Assembly (NCBI GenBank): GCA_004347965.1
Contig: QNVF01000011.1
Span: forward strand, 1 to 35,925
DNA: 35,925 nucleotides
Direction of reading: 5' to 3'
DNA from: Candidatus Nezhaarchaeota archaeon WYZ-LMO8
GTDB lineage: Archaea; Thermoproteota; Methanomethylicia; Nezhaarchaeales; WYZ-LMO8
Part shown: piece after piece, positions 1-7,953 of the stretch
Layout of the letters: each line of letters opens with the position of its first letter
Numbering within the stretch: the first letter of the stretch is position 1
Made by a program: the position numbers and the translations under genes
Notes under the pieces: generated by a model
The model's database searches: none
Seen by the model: only the letters and a program-made list of their open reading frames with translations
Told to the model about the DNA's origin: nothing

Positions 1-542
1 TAAAAGGTGTTCCTATGATCAAGAGAGTCACTGATGCAGCATTAAAAGTTTCAAGTGAAGTTGTAATCGTCACTAGCAATCGAAGGTTGTCGAGGAATAT
101 AAGTAGCGTAATCGGAGGAGAAGTTACGATAGTTGAAGACGAGGAGAGGGGATGGGGCCCTATAATGGGGGTTCTTACCGGATGCAAGAAGGCACGTGCC
201 GAATACGTAGCCGTTGTCCCATGCGATGTACCTTTCTTAAACCCAAAGGTGTTATTGGAACTTTTTAAGAGAGCTGAAGATCATGATGCTGCGATACCGC
301 TGTGGCCTAATGGGTTCTTAGAGCCCCTTCAATCTGTTTACAGAAGACGAGCAGTGTTAGACGTTGCAGAAGAGCTTATCAAAAGAGGATCGAGATCCAT
401 CGCGCACTTAATAAGTAGCTTAAGAAATGTCGTCTATGTTCCAGTAGAGGAGCTCAAGCTAATGGACGAAAAGCTCTTAACGTTCTTTAATGTAAACACA
501 CCTCGAGACCTGTTAATGGCAGAAGCTACAGAGATTTCATGA
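1..542 (+). CDS. mobA: Molybdenum cofactor guanylyltransferase MobA-like, 5'-truncated by window
   Basis: This is a nucleotidyltransferase of the MobA family, which transfers GMP from GTP to molybdopterin in the cytoplasm. The ORF track starts at ATG 15, but the reading frame is open back to the window edge and reads KGVPMIKRV, which matches the segment following the family's N-terminal GTP-binding loop. The gene is therefore cut by the window, and the usual GGxSxRxGxDK loop lies upstream. Visible family signatures are the metal-binding 'PCDVPFLNP' and the substrate segment 'PLWPNGFLEPLQSVY'. Its 3' end overlaps the convergent mobB gene by 17 bp. It heads a small block of cofactor genes (mobA, mobB, moaA, moeA). 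A related CTP- or sugar-nucleotide transferase is possible, but the neighbours favour MobA. Confidence 0.85.
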   Translation, partial: KGVPMIKRVTDAALKVSSEVVIVTSNRRLSRNISSVIGGEVTIVEDEERGWGPIMGVLTGCKKARAEYVAVVPCDVPFLNPKVLLELFKRAEDHDAAIPLWPNGFLEPLQSVYRRRAVLDVAEELIKRGSRSIAHLISSLRNVVYVPVEELKLMDEKLLTFFNVNTPRDLLMAEATEIS

Positions 543-1071
543 ACGCACTCACTGCATAGATGAGCTTATCTCTATCTCGAGGTAAAATCATGTAGTTGGT
601 ATCGTGATGGCTTTTTTCGATTAGCTCTTCATTGAAAGTGCAATATGCTATTATTGGTTGCTCAGTCCCCTTGATTTTCTCTTCAAGATCCTTAAAATCC
701 TTAAACACTATTATTTTACCTACATCAAATCTTTTAGCTACAAGCCTATGAAAACCCTCCATTATTAGCAAATCTATTTTCAATCCTCCAATTAGCTTTA
801 GAGCCTCCTCAAGGTCTCTCGGCTCTCTCTCAATACTTAAGATAAGACCTGCTTCTAGTGGAGAGATGTAAGTAGTCACTTTAGCTCCCGCACGTCTATG
901 TCTCCAAGTATCGCTACCCTCACTATCAATTGTAAAGTTGGAGTGATGTATATGCTTCATGGTGCCAACTATCAATCCCATCTCCGTAAAGTGTCTTACC
1001 AGCATCTCTACAATACTTGTTTTACCCGATTTCTTGCTTCCAAGAACTGCTATCTTTTTCGTGCCCCTCAC
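526..1071 (-). CDS. mobB: Molybdopterin-guanine dinucleotide biosynthesis protein MobB
   Basis: MobB is a P-loop GTP-binding protein that assists MobA in making the guanine dinucleotide form of the molybdenum or tungsten cofactor. The 181-aa protein has a Walker A motif 'GSKKSGKTS' near residues 11-19, the family hallmark 'MKHIHHSNF' followed by 'DSEGSDTWRHRRAGA', and the hydrophobic strand 'LLIMEGF' expected of a Walker B-like segment. Length is typical for stand-alone MobB. It is transcribed convergently to mobA with a 17-bp overlap and diverges from moaA across a 185-nt AT-rich spacer. Confidence 0.93.
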   Translation of the reverse strand: MRGTKKIAVLGSKKSGKTSIVEMLVRHFTEMGLIVGTMKHIHHSNFTIDSEGSDTWRHRRAGAKVTTYISPLEAGLILSIEREPRDLEEALKLIGGLKIDLLIMEGFHRLVAKRFDVGKIIVFKDFKDLEEKIKGTEQPIIAYCTFNEELIEKSHHDTNYMILPRDRDKLIYAVSAFMKSL

Positions 1072-1256
1072 CTATGCCCATTCACACGATTTAAGCTTTA
1101 GTTTGAATATAAGCCTTGATGTGCTAGAGAATTGTGTTTCCAACCTTCACTTTTCTAAGCATTTACGAGAGAGTTTTAGAAATATACAATACCTTTTTTT
1201 ACTCTTACTAACTTTAACTTTTTCTACTGATTACCTGAGGATGGTGGTGAAATCGA

Positions 1257-2210
1257 TTGCTATATGACAAGTACGGTAGACCGATAACGAGCCTTAGGAT
1301 CACGGTAACTCATAGATGTAATTACAGGTGCTTTTATTGCCACATGGAGGGTGAGGAAGGAGAAGAGGTGCTTACAATAGATGATATAATGAGACTTGTG
1401 AAAATCGGCAAAAAGCTTGAAATCGATAAGGTCAAGCTTACTGGAGGAGAACCCCTTATCCGACACGATATAGTCGATATAGTTAAAGCGATAAGCGACG
1501 TGAAGGTGGCTGATTTAGCTATGACCACTAACGGATCATTGCTGGAGGGCCTCGTAGCCAAACTTGTCGAATCCGGTCTAAAGAGGATAAACGTCAGCCT
1601 ACCTTCTCTTAAAAGTGAGGTCTTCGAGAAAATAACTGGCGTGAAAATGCTTGACAAAGTCATAAGTGGCATACTAAAGTCTAAGGATTATAACTTGAAA
1701 CCCATCAAGCTTAACATGGTCCTACTAAAAGGGCTCAATAACGATGAAGTTTGGGAGATGATTGACTTTGCTAGGAAACATGATCTCATACTTCAAATAA
1801 TAGAGCTAGAGCCCTTAGGTATTAGCAACGAACTTTATCGTGAGTATCACATGCCCCTTAACGATATCGAAAAGTGGCTTGAAGAGAGGTCAGTTAAGAT
1901 CGAGGAGAGAAAAAGCATGCATAAGAGGAAACAATACGATTTAGGTGATGTTAGGGTTGAGTTAGTGAGGGCCGTTGATAATCCTGAATTTTGCATGCAC
2001 TGTACTCGACTCAGGGTTACAGCCGATGGAAAACTAAAGCCTTGTCTCATGAGAAATGACAATCTAATCGATGTACTAAGGGCGTTAAGGAAGAGAGCGA
2101 GTGATGAAGAGCTTATTGAGCTATTCATTAGAGCCATTAATGCTCGAGAACCCTACTTCAAGAACAGTTGTAGAGTTGAGAGAGCGAGTGTGAGAGCCAA
2201 GATATGCTAA
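1257..2210 (+). CDS. moaA: GTP 3',8-cyclase MoaA (radical SAM, Moco step 1)
   Basis: MoaA is the radical SAM enzyme that rearranges GTP in the first step of molybdopterin synthesis. The 317-aa protein carries the SAM cluster motif CNYRCFYC (Cys21, Cys25, Cys28) and the second, GTP-binding cluster near the C-terminus, 'FCMHC' plus 'KPCLM' (Cys246, Cys249, Cys263). 'TGGEPLIR' is the canonical radical SAM GGE motif. The C-terminus ends in a cysteine-bearing basic tail (ERASVRAKIC) instead of the GG dipeptide found in many MoaA proteins. The start is TTG 1257, chosen because GGTGGTG lies just upstream with good spacing and the protein begins in the usual 'DxYGRPxxSLRIxVT' way. Confidence 0.95.
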   Translation: MLYDKYGRPITSLRITVTHRCNYRCFYCHMEGEEGEEVLTIDDIMRLVKIGKKLEIDKVKLTGGEPLIRHDIVDIVKAISDVKVADLAMTTNGSLLEGLVAKLVESGLKRINVSLPSLKSEVFEKITGVKMLDKVISGILKSKDYNLKPIKLNMVLLKGLNNDEVWEMIDFARKHDLILQIIELEPLGISNELYREYHMPLNDIEKWLEERSVKIEERKSMHKRKQYDLGDVRVELVRAVDNPEFCMHCTRLRVTADGKLKPCLMRNDNLIDVLRALRKRASDEELIELFIRAINAREPYFKNSCRVERASVRAKIC

Positions 2211-2269
2211 TCGACTTGATACGTTACTTTGCTAAACCTATCGTTAACCAATCGTAGCAAATGTTTAAC

Positions 2270-2280
2270 ATTATTAAAAG
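2270..2280 (+). promoter_or_regulatory. Probable TATA box for moeA
   Basis: An AT-rich element 'attattaaaag' lies about 80 nt upstream of the moeA start. A GGTGAGGTAG ribosome binding site directly precedes the TTG start at 2353. This would give an mRNA with a leader of roughly 50 nt. No other promoter-like element is obvious in the 142-nt moaA-moeA spacer, so moeA may be transcribed on its own. Confidence 0.4.
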
Positions 2281-2352
2281 TTAGGCTGGTCGTTAGATCT
2301 AAAAGCTTCTGCCTTGACCAGAGTAGGTGAGGGATTTGAGGTGAGGTAGCTA

Positions 2353-3621
2353 TTGAGGGAAGCTGTAAGAGAGGATTGGAGGAGAGTTCTGAAGCTTACA
2401 TCAATTGATGAAGCGATTAAGAAACTTTTGGAATCTATTGAAATCAAGCCGAGGATCGAGGAAGTAAGCGTGACTGAAAGTCTTCATAGAGTCTTAGCAG
2501 AAGACATTTCATCTAATCAAGACATACCTCCTTACGACTGTGCTTGCTTCGAAGGTTACGCCATTAGATCCAAGGATACCTTAGGAGCTTCGAAGGACAA
2601 CCCGGTTAAAATGAAGATAGTAGGTAAAGCTCTCCCAGGCTTAAAAGAGATTCCAAAGATCGGAGAAAGAGAAGCTGTCTTTCTAGTCACTGGTTCTCCA
2701 ATACCTCCGGGAGCTGATGCTCTTATTAAGGTTGAAGAGGTGAGACTGGAGCAGGGTCACATATTGATCTTCAGAGAGGTGAAGAAGATGGAGAACGTTG
2801 CGATTAAAGGTGAGGATATTAAAGCTGGAGAAGTATTGTTGAGAGCTGGCCACGTCATAAGACCCATAGATATCGGCCTACTCTTGGGACTAGGCTTATC
2901 TAGAGTCAAGGTTTACGCTAAGCCAAGGTTCGCCTTATTATCTATTGGAAAGGAGCTCTACTTGAAGAGCTTAGAGAAGAAGGAGCTACCACCTAATAAC
3001 TATGCTTACGTCATTAAGGGGTTGATTGAGGAGCTTGGCGGTTCAGCCAACATACTAGGCATACTACCGGACGATGTTGATGTAGTTAAGGAGGCCATTT
3101 CAAGTGCTCTTAAAGAGTATGACGTTGTGATAACCATGGGTAGTTGCAGTATAGGTATTAATGACACCGTACCCGATGCTGTAAATATGCTTGGAAAGCC
3201 TGGAGTAATAGTGCATGGGCTCACTTTAAGCCCCGGAAAGCCTGCAGGTTTTGGAGTGTTAAGAGGAAAGCCAATAGTAATGCTACCAGCTCACATAGTC
3301 TCAGCAGTAGCAGCTTTCTACGTACTATGTTTACCCCTACTAGCGGCTATGACTGGGAGGACTATTGAAAAAATTTTGCCATACGTGTATGCTAAGCTTG
3401 AAAGTGATGAAGAACATTGGGGGACTCACAGATTCTTGAGAGCTAAAGTCGAAGATGTGAATGGCGAGATCATCGCAAGACCTATGCACGGCGGGGCAAA
3501 TGTAATGGCAACCCTAGTTAGAGCCAATTACTTTACAATAATCTCACCAAGAACGACTGTTAAGAAAGGTGACAAAGTAAGATTCATGGCTCTTAGCTTG
3601 GCAGATGTTTTACCACAGTAA
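2353..3621 (+). CDS. moeA: Molybdopterin molybdenumtransferase MoeA, divergent active-site motifs
   Basis: MoeA inserts molybdate or tungstate into adenylylated molybdopterin. The 422-aa protein has the MoeA fold signatures 'TGSPIPPGADALIKVEE' and 'GLTLSPGKPAGFGVL' and lacks the C-terminal periplasmic-binding-like domain fused in some archaeal homologues. Three normally strong motifs differ. The usual MDGYA reads CFEGYA (about residues 65-70), so the conserved Asp is Glu. The usual TGGTSxG-D region reads MGSCSIGIND (about residue 262). The usual LPGNPxSA reads LPAHIVSA (about residue 311). It may be a paralogue specialised for tungsten or another ligand. The start is TTG 2353, preceded by a GGTGAGG ribosome binding site. 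Confidence 0.9.
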   Translation: MREAVREDWRRVLKLTSIDEAIKKLLESIEIKPRIEEVSVTESLHRVLAEDISSNQDIPPYDCACFEGYAIRSKDTLGASKDNPVKMKIVGKALPGLKEIPKIGEREAVFLVTGSPIPPGADALIKVEEVRLEQGHILIFREVKKMENVAIKGEDIKAGEVLLRAGHVIRPIDIGLLLGLGLSRVKVYAKPRFALLSIGKELYLKSLEKKELPPNNYAYVIKGLIEELGGSANILGILPDDVDVVKEAISSALKEYDVVITMGSCSIGINDTVPDAVNMLGKPGVIVHGLTLSPGKPAGFGVLRGKPIVMLPAHIVSAVAAFYVLCLPLLAAMTGRTIEKILPYVYAKLESDEEHWGTHRFLRAKVEDVNGEIIARPMHGGANVMATLVRANYFTIISPRTTVKKGDKVRFMALSLADVLPQ

Positions 3622-3661
3622 TACTCTCCGATCATCAAGTTCCTTCAAACAGTTCTTCGTC

Positions 3662-4477
3662 TTAATACCCTACAAGAGGTTTTAAGATTTCAATGATGTG
3701 CCTTAAGCTATTCACATCTTGTGCTTGTGGAATGAGACTTAAGTTTATTGGAGTTATAGAGATGTATCCAGATCTCACTGCTTCTACATCGGTGTCTTCA
3801 GAATCCACTGGGTATAGCGATAGGTCCCATCGCGCTATTCTATATCCTCCACAATACTCAGTATGTATATCGGGATATCCCTTCTTTGATGGACGAGTTA
3901 TCTTTATCCCCCTTATGCCATATCGGTAATCAGGAACATTTACCGAGAACAAGTCAACTCCTTCAGGCATGTCCTCATCAATGATCATTTTGGCCAAGGC
4001 TTTTGCAATCTTAGTTGCCAATCTTAACCCGGGATCTTTAAGTGTTTGAGAAGTAATGTTGTCATCAAACTCTCTAGCTATACAGTACGATACTGCTATT
4101 GACGGGATGCCATGTATCGCGGCTTCTATTGCAGCTCCCACAGTCCCGGAGTTTAAAATATCATCGATACCCAAGTTAGGTCCCAAATTTATGCCAGTTA
4201 TGGCGATATCAGGTTTTCTCCTCAGTATTTTGTTTATTGCTATTAGGACAGCATCAGCAGGTGTGCCATCTACTGAATAAACTTCACCACACTGAAGATT
4301 CAATTTCTCAACCTTAATGACCTCACCTACAGTTAATGCTTTTCCTATTCCACTTCTCTCCTTTTTGGGACCTATTACTATGCATTCAAAGTCATTGCTT
4401 AGCTCCTCTCTCAACACATGTATCCCTATGGACTGAACTCCATCATCATTGACCAAGAGAGCTAATGGCTTCTTCAA
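3662..4477 (-). CDS. surE: 5'/3'-nucleotidase SurE
   Basis: SurE is a metal-dependent survival protein that dephosphorylates nucleoside monophosphates. The 271-aa protein begins with the metal-binding 'VNDDGVQSIGI' (Asn10-Asp11-Asp12) and carries 'TGINLGPNLG' followed by 'NSGTVGAAIEAAIHGIPSIAVS', both diagnostic of the family. Length is typical. Its TTG start lies two bases after the tsaC stop codon, so the two genes form an operon. It ends about 40 nt from the convergent moeA gene. Confidence 0.95.
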   Translation of the reverse strand: MKKPLALLVNDDGVQSIGIHVLREELSNDFECIVIGPKKERSGIGKALTVGEVIKVEKLNLQCGEVYSVDGTPADAVLIAINKILRRKPDIAITGINLGPNLGIDDILNSGTVGAAIEAAIHGIPSIAVSYCIAREFDDNITSQTLKDPGLRLATKIAKALAKMIIDEDMPEGVDLFSVNVPDYRYGIRGIKITRPSKKGYPDIHTEYCGGYRIARWDLSLYPVDSEDTDVEAVRSGYISITPINLSLIPQAQDVNSLRHIIEILKPLVGY

Positions 4478-4479
4478 TT

Positions 4480-5115
4480 CTAATCATCTCTTAACTTCTT
4501 AAGCACCTCTTCAATCTTTACAGCACCTTCTCTGATTACCTTAACCTCTTCATCAACCTCAACGACCGTAGATGGTATTCCTAGCGGGCAGGTACCTCCA
4601 TCTATTACAACGTCAGCCATCTCCTTAAGATAAGGATCGACTTCATTAAGTGATTTAGGAGAGGGCTCGCCAGACTTATTGGCACTTGTCCCAACAATTA
4701 AGCCTCCAACTCCTTCAGCTAAGACCCTCGCAACTAAATGATTGGGGATCCTCAAGCCTACTTTCTGTCTACCCATGGTGATTTTATCAGGAAGAGGGGT
4801 CCTTAACGGTAGGACTATGGTTAATGGACCTGGCCAAAAGGCTCTCATAAGCTTCTCGGCTTTAGGAGGTACTTTAGCTATTGATCTCACAATTTCAATA
4901 CTCGAGACGAGTAGAGGCAACGGTTTTCCTGAGCGACCCTTTAAAGCTAAAAGCTTAGTTAAAGCTTCTTCGTTTAGAGGATCGCAGCCAATACCGTACA
5001 CGGTGTCTGTTGGGTATATCACTATCCCACTGTTCCTTAGAGAGTTCATAGCTGGTTTAAGTGTCTCTTTCACTTCATGCTCCTCTTTAAGCCCTCTAAC
5101 ATCTATAATTAACAT
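4480..5115 (-). CDS. tsaC: Threonylcarbamoyl-AMP synthase (TsaC/Sua5/YrdC family)
   Basis: This protein makes L-threonylcarbamoyl-adenylate from threonine, bicarbonate and ATP, the first step of t6A37 modification of ANN-decoding tRNAs. It shows the YrdC signatures 'YPTDTVYGIGCDPLN', 'KGRSGKPLPLL', 'PGPLTIVLP' and 'GTSANKSGEPSP'. It is a single YrdC domain without the C-terminal Sua5 domain. The ORF track begins at 5160, but I prefer the internal Met at 5115 (MLIIDVRG), giving 211 aa, because the 15 residues before it do not resemble the family and would run into the divergent promoter. It is co-transcribed with surE. Confidence 0.93.
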   Translation of the reverse strand: MLIIDVRGLKEEHEVKETLKPAMNSLRNSGIVIYPTDTVYGIGCDPLNEEALTKLLALKGRSGKPLPLLVSSIEIVRSIAKVPPKAEKLMRAFWPGPLTIVLPLRTPLPDKITMGRQKVGLRIPNHLVARVLAEGVGGLIVGTSANKSGEPSPKSLNEVDPYLKEMADVVIDGGTCPLGIPSTVVEVDEEVKVIREGAVKIEEVLKKLRDD

Positions 5116-5177
5116 CGATAGCACCAGTCTTGAGACCCTATAAATAAGCTTGGTAATCATAAAGTTTGCGGGTACCT

Positions 5178-5588
5178 ATGAGTAGAGGTGTATCCTCTTC
5201 ACTTGCACTTCTAGCATCAATAATGATATTGACGACTCAGATATGCATTAACTTGGCTTTCACAGAAGTTGTGAGCGAAGAGGTTATCAAAAGAGCTAAA
5301 GCAACTGTTGAAGAAGAAGGTTTTAAGATGTTAAGCTTAGTAGTAGTAGTTAACGGCTCATCCCTAGTGGTGGTGAATGGTAGAGATTGTGAACTTTCAA
5401 TAAGTAGCTTGTCATTGTATTGCATTGATGGTAATGTGGTAGATGTTGAGGTAAATTGGAGTATTCCTAGAGGATCCGTTAGCGCCCATCAACTACCCGA
5501 GATTTCTGAGATGTTAACGACTTGCATAGCGATAGGGCTTACATTTAAAGAAGGAAATAAGCTACTACTGCCTTTAAGCAGGGTTTAG
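5178..5588 (+). CDS. Unknown protein with N-terminal signal or membrane segment
   Basis: I do not recognise this 136-aa protein. From ATG 5178 it starts MSRGVSSSLALLASIMILTTQICINLAFTEV, a short basic segment followed by about 22 hydrophobic residues. That fits a secretion signal or a membrane anchor, with the rest outside the cell. The exported part has Val-rich beta-like strands and three cysteines (RDCEL, LYCID, TTCIA) that could pair. ATG 5178 is preferred over the TTG at 5166. A TATA-like 'ctataaataag' near 5138 would place transcription start about 10-15 nt before the ATG. It ends one base before the convergent tfb stop. Confidence 0.6.
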   Translation: MSRGVSSSLALLASIMILTTQICINLAFTEVVSEEVIKRAKATVEEEGFKMLSLVVVVNGSSLVVVNGRDCELSISSLSLYCIDGNVVDVEVNWSIPRGSVSAHQLPEISEMLTTCIAIGLTFKEGNKLLLPLSRV

Positions 5589-6527
5589 CTAAGACGCTAT
5601 TGGAATCTTAAGCTTCTTGATCAGCTCTTTGTACCTATTTCTAACAGTAACCTCAGTCACTTGCGCTGCTCTAGCTATTTCCTTCTGAGTCTTCCTCTCA
5701 CCAGTTAATAGAGAAGCAATGTATATAGCAGCTGCTGCAAGACCAGCTGGATCCTTGCCTGCAGTCAAACCAGATTTTCTAGCTTGCTGTATTATTTCAA
5801 TGGCCTTTCTCTGTAGCACACCACTTAAGCTTAAGGAGCTAACTATTCTAGGTACAAAGTCGACTGGATCAGCTATCGGTATGTTAAGTCTAACATGCCT
5901 TAGCAATAGTCGATAGCATCTAGCAACATCCTTCCTTCCAGCCCTAGTGCAATCTGCTATCTCATCAAGAGTTCTCGGAATTTTGAGCTGCCTACAAGCA
6001 GCATATATGGAGGCTGCCATAACTGACTCTATTGAACGTCCTCTAACGAGACCTGCCTTAACAGCTGCCTTGTATATCTTAAGGGCTTCCTCCTTAACGT
6101 TCTGAGGTAGATTTAATCTGAAAGCTATGCGTTCAAGATGATTAGTTGCCTGCTGGATATTCCTATCTTGTGAAGTCTGGATTCTACTCCTTATTTGCCA
6201 TCGTCTCCACCTAGAAACTTCAAATACTTTTTGAGGGCTTAGTTTATGACCACTTGAATCTCTAGTAGGCCACTGTATAACTGTAGGAGATACTCCTTCA
6301 ACTGAGGCAGTTGAAATTGGAGGGCCAACTCTATCCCTTTTCTCTCTTTCCTCAGGTGTGAATGCTCTCCATTCTGGACCTTGGTCTATGAGCTTTTCAT
6401 CTATGACCAGACCACAATTCATGCATGTAAGCTCCCCACGATCATAACTCCTAATTATATTTGAACTACCACAGTCTGGGCAACGATCAATACCCTTTAC
6501 TTCCACATCAACATTCTTTGCACCCAT
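5589..6527 (-). CDS. tfb: Transcription initiation factor B (TFB)
   Basis: TFB is the archaeal homologue of TFIIB. It binds the TBP-TATA complex and recruits RNA polymerase. The 312-aa protein has an N-terminal zinc ribbon (CPDC at 16-19 and CMNC at 35-38), the B-reader/linker region '[20 protein letters not shown]', then two cyclin-like repeats, the second ending with the BRE-recognition helix region '[18 protein letters not shown]'. Length is standard and no key part is missing. The ATG is preceded by GGTGGTG. Two TATA-like elements lie upstream on the minus strand (near 6550 and 6655). The leader holds an inverted repeat listed separately. Confidence 0.97.
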   Translation of the reverse strand: MGAKNVDVEVKGIDRCPDCGSSNIIRSYDRGELTCMNCGLVIDEKLIDQGPEWRAFTPEEREKRDRVGPPISTASVEGVSPTVIQWPTRDSSGHKLSPQKVFEVSRWRRWQIRSRIQTSQDRNIQQATNHLERIAFRLNLPQNVKEEALKIYKAAVKAGLVRGRSIESVMAASIYAACRQLKIPRTLDEIADCTRAGRKDVARCYRLLLRHVRLNIPIADPVDFVPRIVSSLSLSGVLQRKAIEIIQQARKSGLTAGKDPAGLAAAAIYIASLLTGERKTQKEIARAAQVTEVTVRNRYKELIKKLKIPIAS

Positions 6528-6595
6528 AATTTCACCACCAAAAGGTTTCTTGAAATATACATCACCTCATATCTCCAGGTCAAACTTCCAAGGAA

Positions 6596-6638
6596 CTTAC
6601 CTTATACCTCAAATTCTTTTTAGGTAAGGGAAGGTAAG
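6596..6638. repeat. Inverted repeat in the tfb upstream region
   Basis: CTTACCTT at 6596-6603 and AAGGTAAG at 6631-6638 are exact reverse complements. Inside them, TACC (6605-6608) and GGTA (6623-6626) also pair. The arms belong to a purine-rich run with repeated GGTAAG-like units (aggtaagggaaggtaagag). If transcription of tfb starts at the distal TATA near 6655, this hairpin lies in the 5' leader. Otherwise it could be an operator. No function is known. Confidence 0.4.
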
Positions 6639-6861
6639 AGCAAGATAAGGTCTATTTAAACTTTTCTACTTTTTTATGGAAAAAGAGATATATAAAGGTT
6701 TTCTGCTGGGGATCACCATAACGAATAGGTTCTTGTTTGGTGCAGAGATGGAACAATTACTCATGTACCTTCCTTCTGCAGATCAGCTATGAATAAGGAT
6801 GCATAATGATGTGAAGTGCTTAGACAAGGCTTGTACGATCTCAAGAGACGAGAGCATTAAG

Positions 6862-6870
6862 ATTATAAAG
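6862..6870 (+). promoter_or_regulatory. TATA box of tRNA-Arg(CCU)
   Basis: 'attataaag' is centred about 27 nt upstream of the first base of the mature tRNA. This is the standard archaeal spacing, so the primary transcript should begin at or very near the tRNA 5' end. Confidence 0.65.
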
Positions 6871-6892
6871 GCTCACCTCCTTGTTAGAAGAT

Positions 6893-6988
6893 GGGCCCGT
6901 GGCGCAGTTCGGATAGCGCGGCGACAACTGCAAGGTTGCCGTAGGCCTCCTAAGCCGTTGGTCGGGGGTTCAAATCCCCCCGGGCCCG
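6893..6988 (+). tRNA. tRNA-Arg(CCU) with an intron at a non-canonical position
   Basis: The acceptor stem GGGCCCG/CGGGCCC, D-stem GCGC/GCGC, T-arm GGGGG-TTCAAAT-CCCCC and discriminator G are all clear. The direct reading gives no proper anticodon stem. Removing 21 nt (6924-6944) gives the five-pair stem GCGGC/GCCGT with loop CTCCTAA, anticodon CCT (6949-6951), which reads the Arg codon AGG. The mature length is 75 nt and CCA is not encoded. The assignment rests on the intron model, but the loop and stem after splicing are canonical, including U33 and A37. Confidence 0.9.
6924..6944 (+). other. 21-nt tRNA intron at position 29/30 with BHB motif
   Basis: The precursor folds into a bulge-helix-bulge. 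The central 4-bp helix is GCGG (6917-6920... read through 6920) with CCGT (6939-6942), flanked by three-base bulges CGA and AGG, and the intron hairpin CAAC/GTTG closes a 6-nt loop. Cutting after the second base of each bulge (CG|A and AG|G) removes ACAACTGCAAGGTTGCCGTAG. The outer exon helix is weak, so this is a relaxed HBh' type. It lies in the anticodon stem, not at the usual 37/38 site. Confidence 0.8.
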
Positions 6989-6998
6989 CTAGCTAAAG

Positions 6999-7007
6999 AT
7001 TTAAAAG
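6999..7007 (+). promoter_or_regulatory. Probable TATA box for ilvE
   Basis: 'atttaaaag' lies 11 nt after the tRNA 3' end and about 48 nt before the ilvE start. A GAGGTTGGTG ribosome binding site follows at 7032-7042. The gene therefore probably has its own promoter and a short leader. Confidence 0.45.
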
Positions 7008-7050
7008 CCTTCTTAAAGCTCAAATTGAACTTTGAGGTTGGTGCTAAGGA

Positions 7051-7938
7051 TTGGAGAGAGAGCCCCTAGTCTATATAGATGGAAATCTAGTACCCAAGAG
7101 TCAAGCCAAAATATCAGTCTTCGATCATGGCTTTCTCTATGGTGATGGAGTCTTCGAAAGCGTTATAGTAACTGATGGAGTTGCGTTCAAGTTAAAGGAG
7201 CATATCGACAGGCTGTACGATTCTGCTAAAGCAATATGCATTGACGTCCCTATGAGCAAGGAGGAGATGATAAAGACTATAGTAGATGTAGTGCGTGCCA
7301 ATGGCTTTAAGAACGCCTACATTAGAATCATAGTAACTAGAGGTGTTGGTGATTTAGGCTTAGATCCAAGAAAGTGTTCAAAACCGACTATAGTCATAAT
7401 TGTAGATAAGATAAAACTGTATGACGATGATGTATGGAGCAAGGGGCTCACCACCATAATATCTTCTGTAAGAAGGGATAGAGTGGATGCTACAACTCAC
7501 GAAGTGAAGTCAATGAACTACTTAAACAACATACTAGCCAAAATTGAGGCTAATGCTGTAGGAGCAGATGAAGCAATAATGCTCGATGATAGAGGCTTTG
7601 TTTCTGAGGGCACAGCTGACAACATATTCATTGTTAAGAACGGCGTAATATACACACCGCTAAGAAGCAGTGGTATATTACCAGGAATCACAAGGGCTAG
7701 GGTCATGAAGCTTGCTGAGGAGCTAGGCTATAAAGTTGTTGAGAAAGATATAACACCAGCCGAGCTCTTAACCGCTGATGAAGTCTTCCTAACTGGTACA
7801 GCTGCTGGCATAGTTCCAGTAGTCAAGGTCGCTGGAAGAGTCATAGGCGACGGCAAGCCTGGACCAGTAACAAGGAGACTTTATGAAAAATTCGTGGAGC
7901 TCATGAGGGATCCATCAGAAGGAGTTAAGATATTCTAG
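7051..7938 (+). CDS. ilvE: Branched-chain amino acid aminotransferase (class IV)
   Basis: This PLP enzyme transfers amino groups between glutamate and the keto acids of valine, leucine and isoleucine. The 295-aa protein has the fold-type IV signatures 'FDHGFLYGDGVFES', the PLP lysine in 'HEVKSMNYLNN' (about Lys153), 'EGTADNIFIV' and 'LTGTAAGIVPV'. Length is normal. The start is TTG 7051, placed just before 'MEREPLVYIDG', with GGTTGGTG about 8 nt upstream. It ends 15 nt from the convergent regulator gene. A D-amino acid transaminase or aminodeoxychorismate lyase belongs to the same fold, but length and motifs fit IlvE best. Confidence 0.93.
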   Translation: MEREPLVYIDGNLVPKSQAKISVFDHGFLYGDGVFESVIVTDGVAFKLKEHIDRLYDSAKAICIDVPMSKEEMIKTIVDVVRANGFKNAYIRIIVTRGVGDLGLDPRKCSKPTIVIIVDKIKLYDDDVWSKGLTTIISSVRRDRVDATTHEVKSMNYLNNILAKIEANAVGADEAIMLDDRGFVSEGTADNIFIVKNGVIYTPLRSSGILPGITRARVMKLAEELGYKVVEKDITPAELLTADEVFLTGTAAGIVPVVKVAGRVIGDGKPGPVTRRLYEKFVELMRDPSEGVKIF

Positions 7939-7953
7939 AGCGATAAATAAGGG

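Larger units (their letters stand above)
6528..6892. other. Intergenic region between tfb and tRNA-Arg(CCU), with an orphan promoter
   Basis: This 365-nt stretch holds the tfb promoter region, the inverted repeat, and a strong plus-strand promoter-like element, 'gaaaaagagatatataaagg' (about 6680-6699), which looks like BRE plus TATA. Transcription from it would begin near 6718, well before the tRNA promoter at 6863. An ORF of 38 codons (6676-6792, MEKEIYKGFLLG...) spans that TATA box and is therefore unlikely to be its product. The transcript may be a small RNA or a longer tRNA precursor. I see no known RNA family in it. Confidence 0.4.

Noticed and set aside
6676-6792. 38-codon ORF MEKEIYKGFLLG...
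   Set aside because: Its start lies upstream of a strong TATA box inside the ORF, so it would not be translated from that promoter. No ribosome binding site and no family resemblance.
6799-6996. 65-aa ORF on the plus strand
   Set aside because: It runs through the tRNA-Arg(CCU) gene and its promoter; the RNA explains the sequence.
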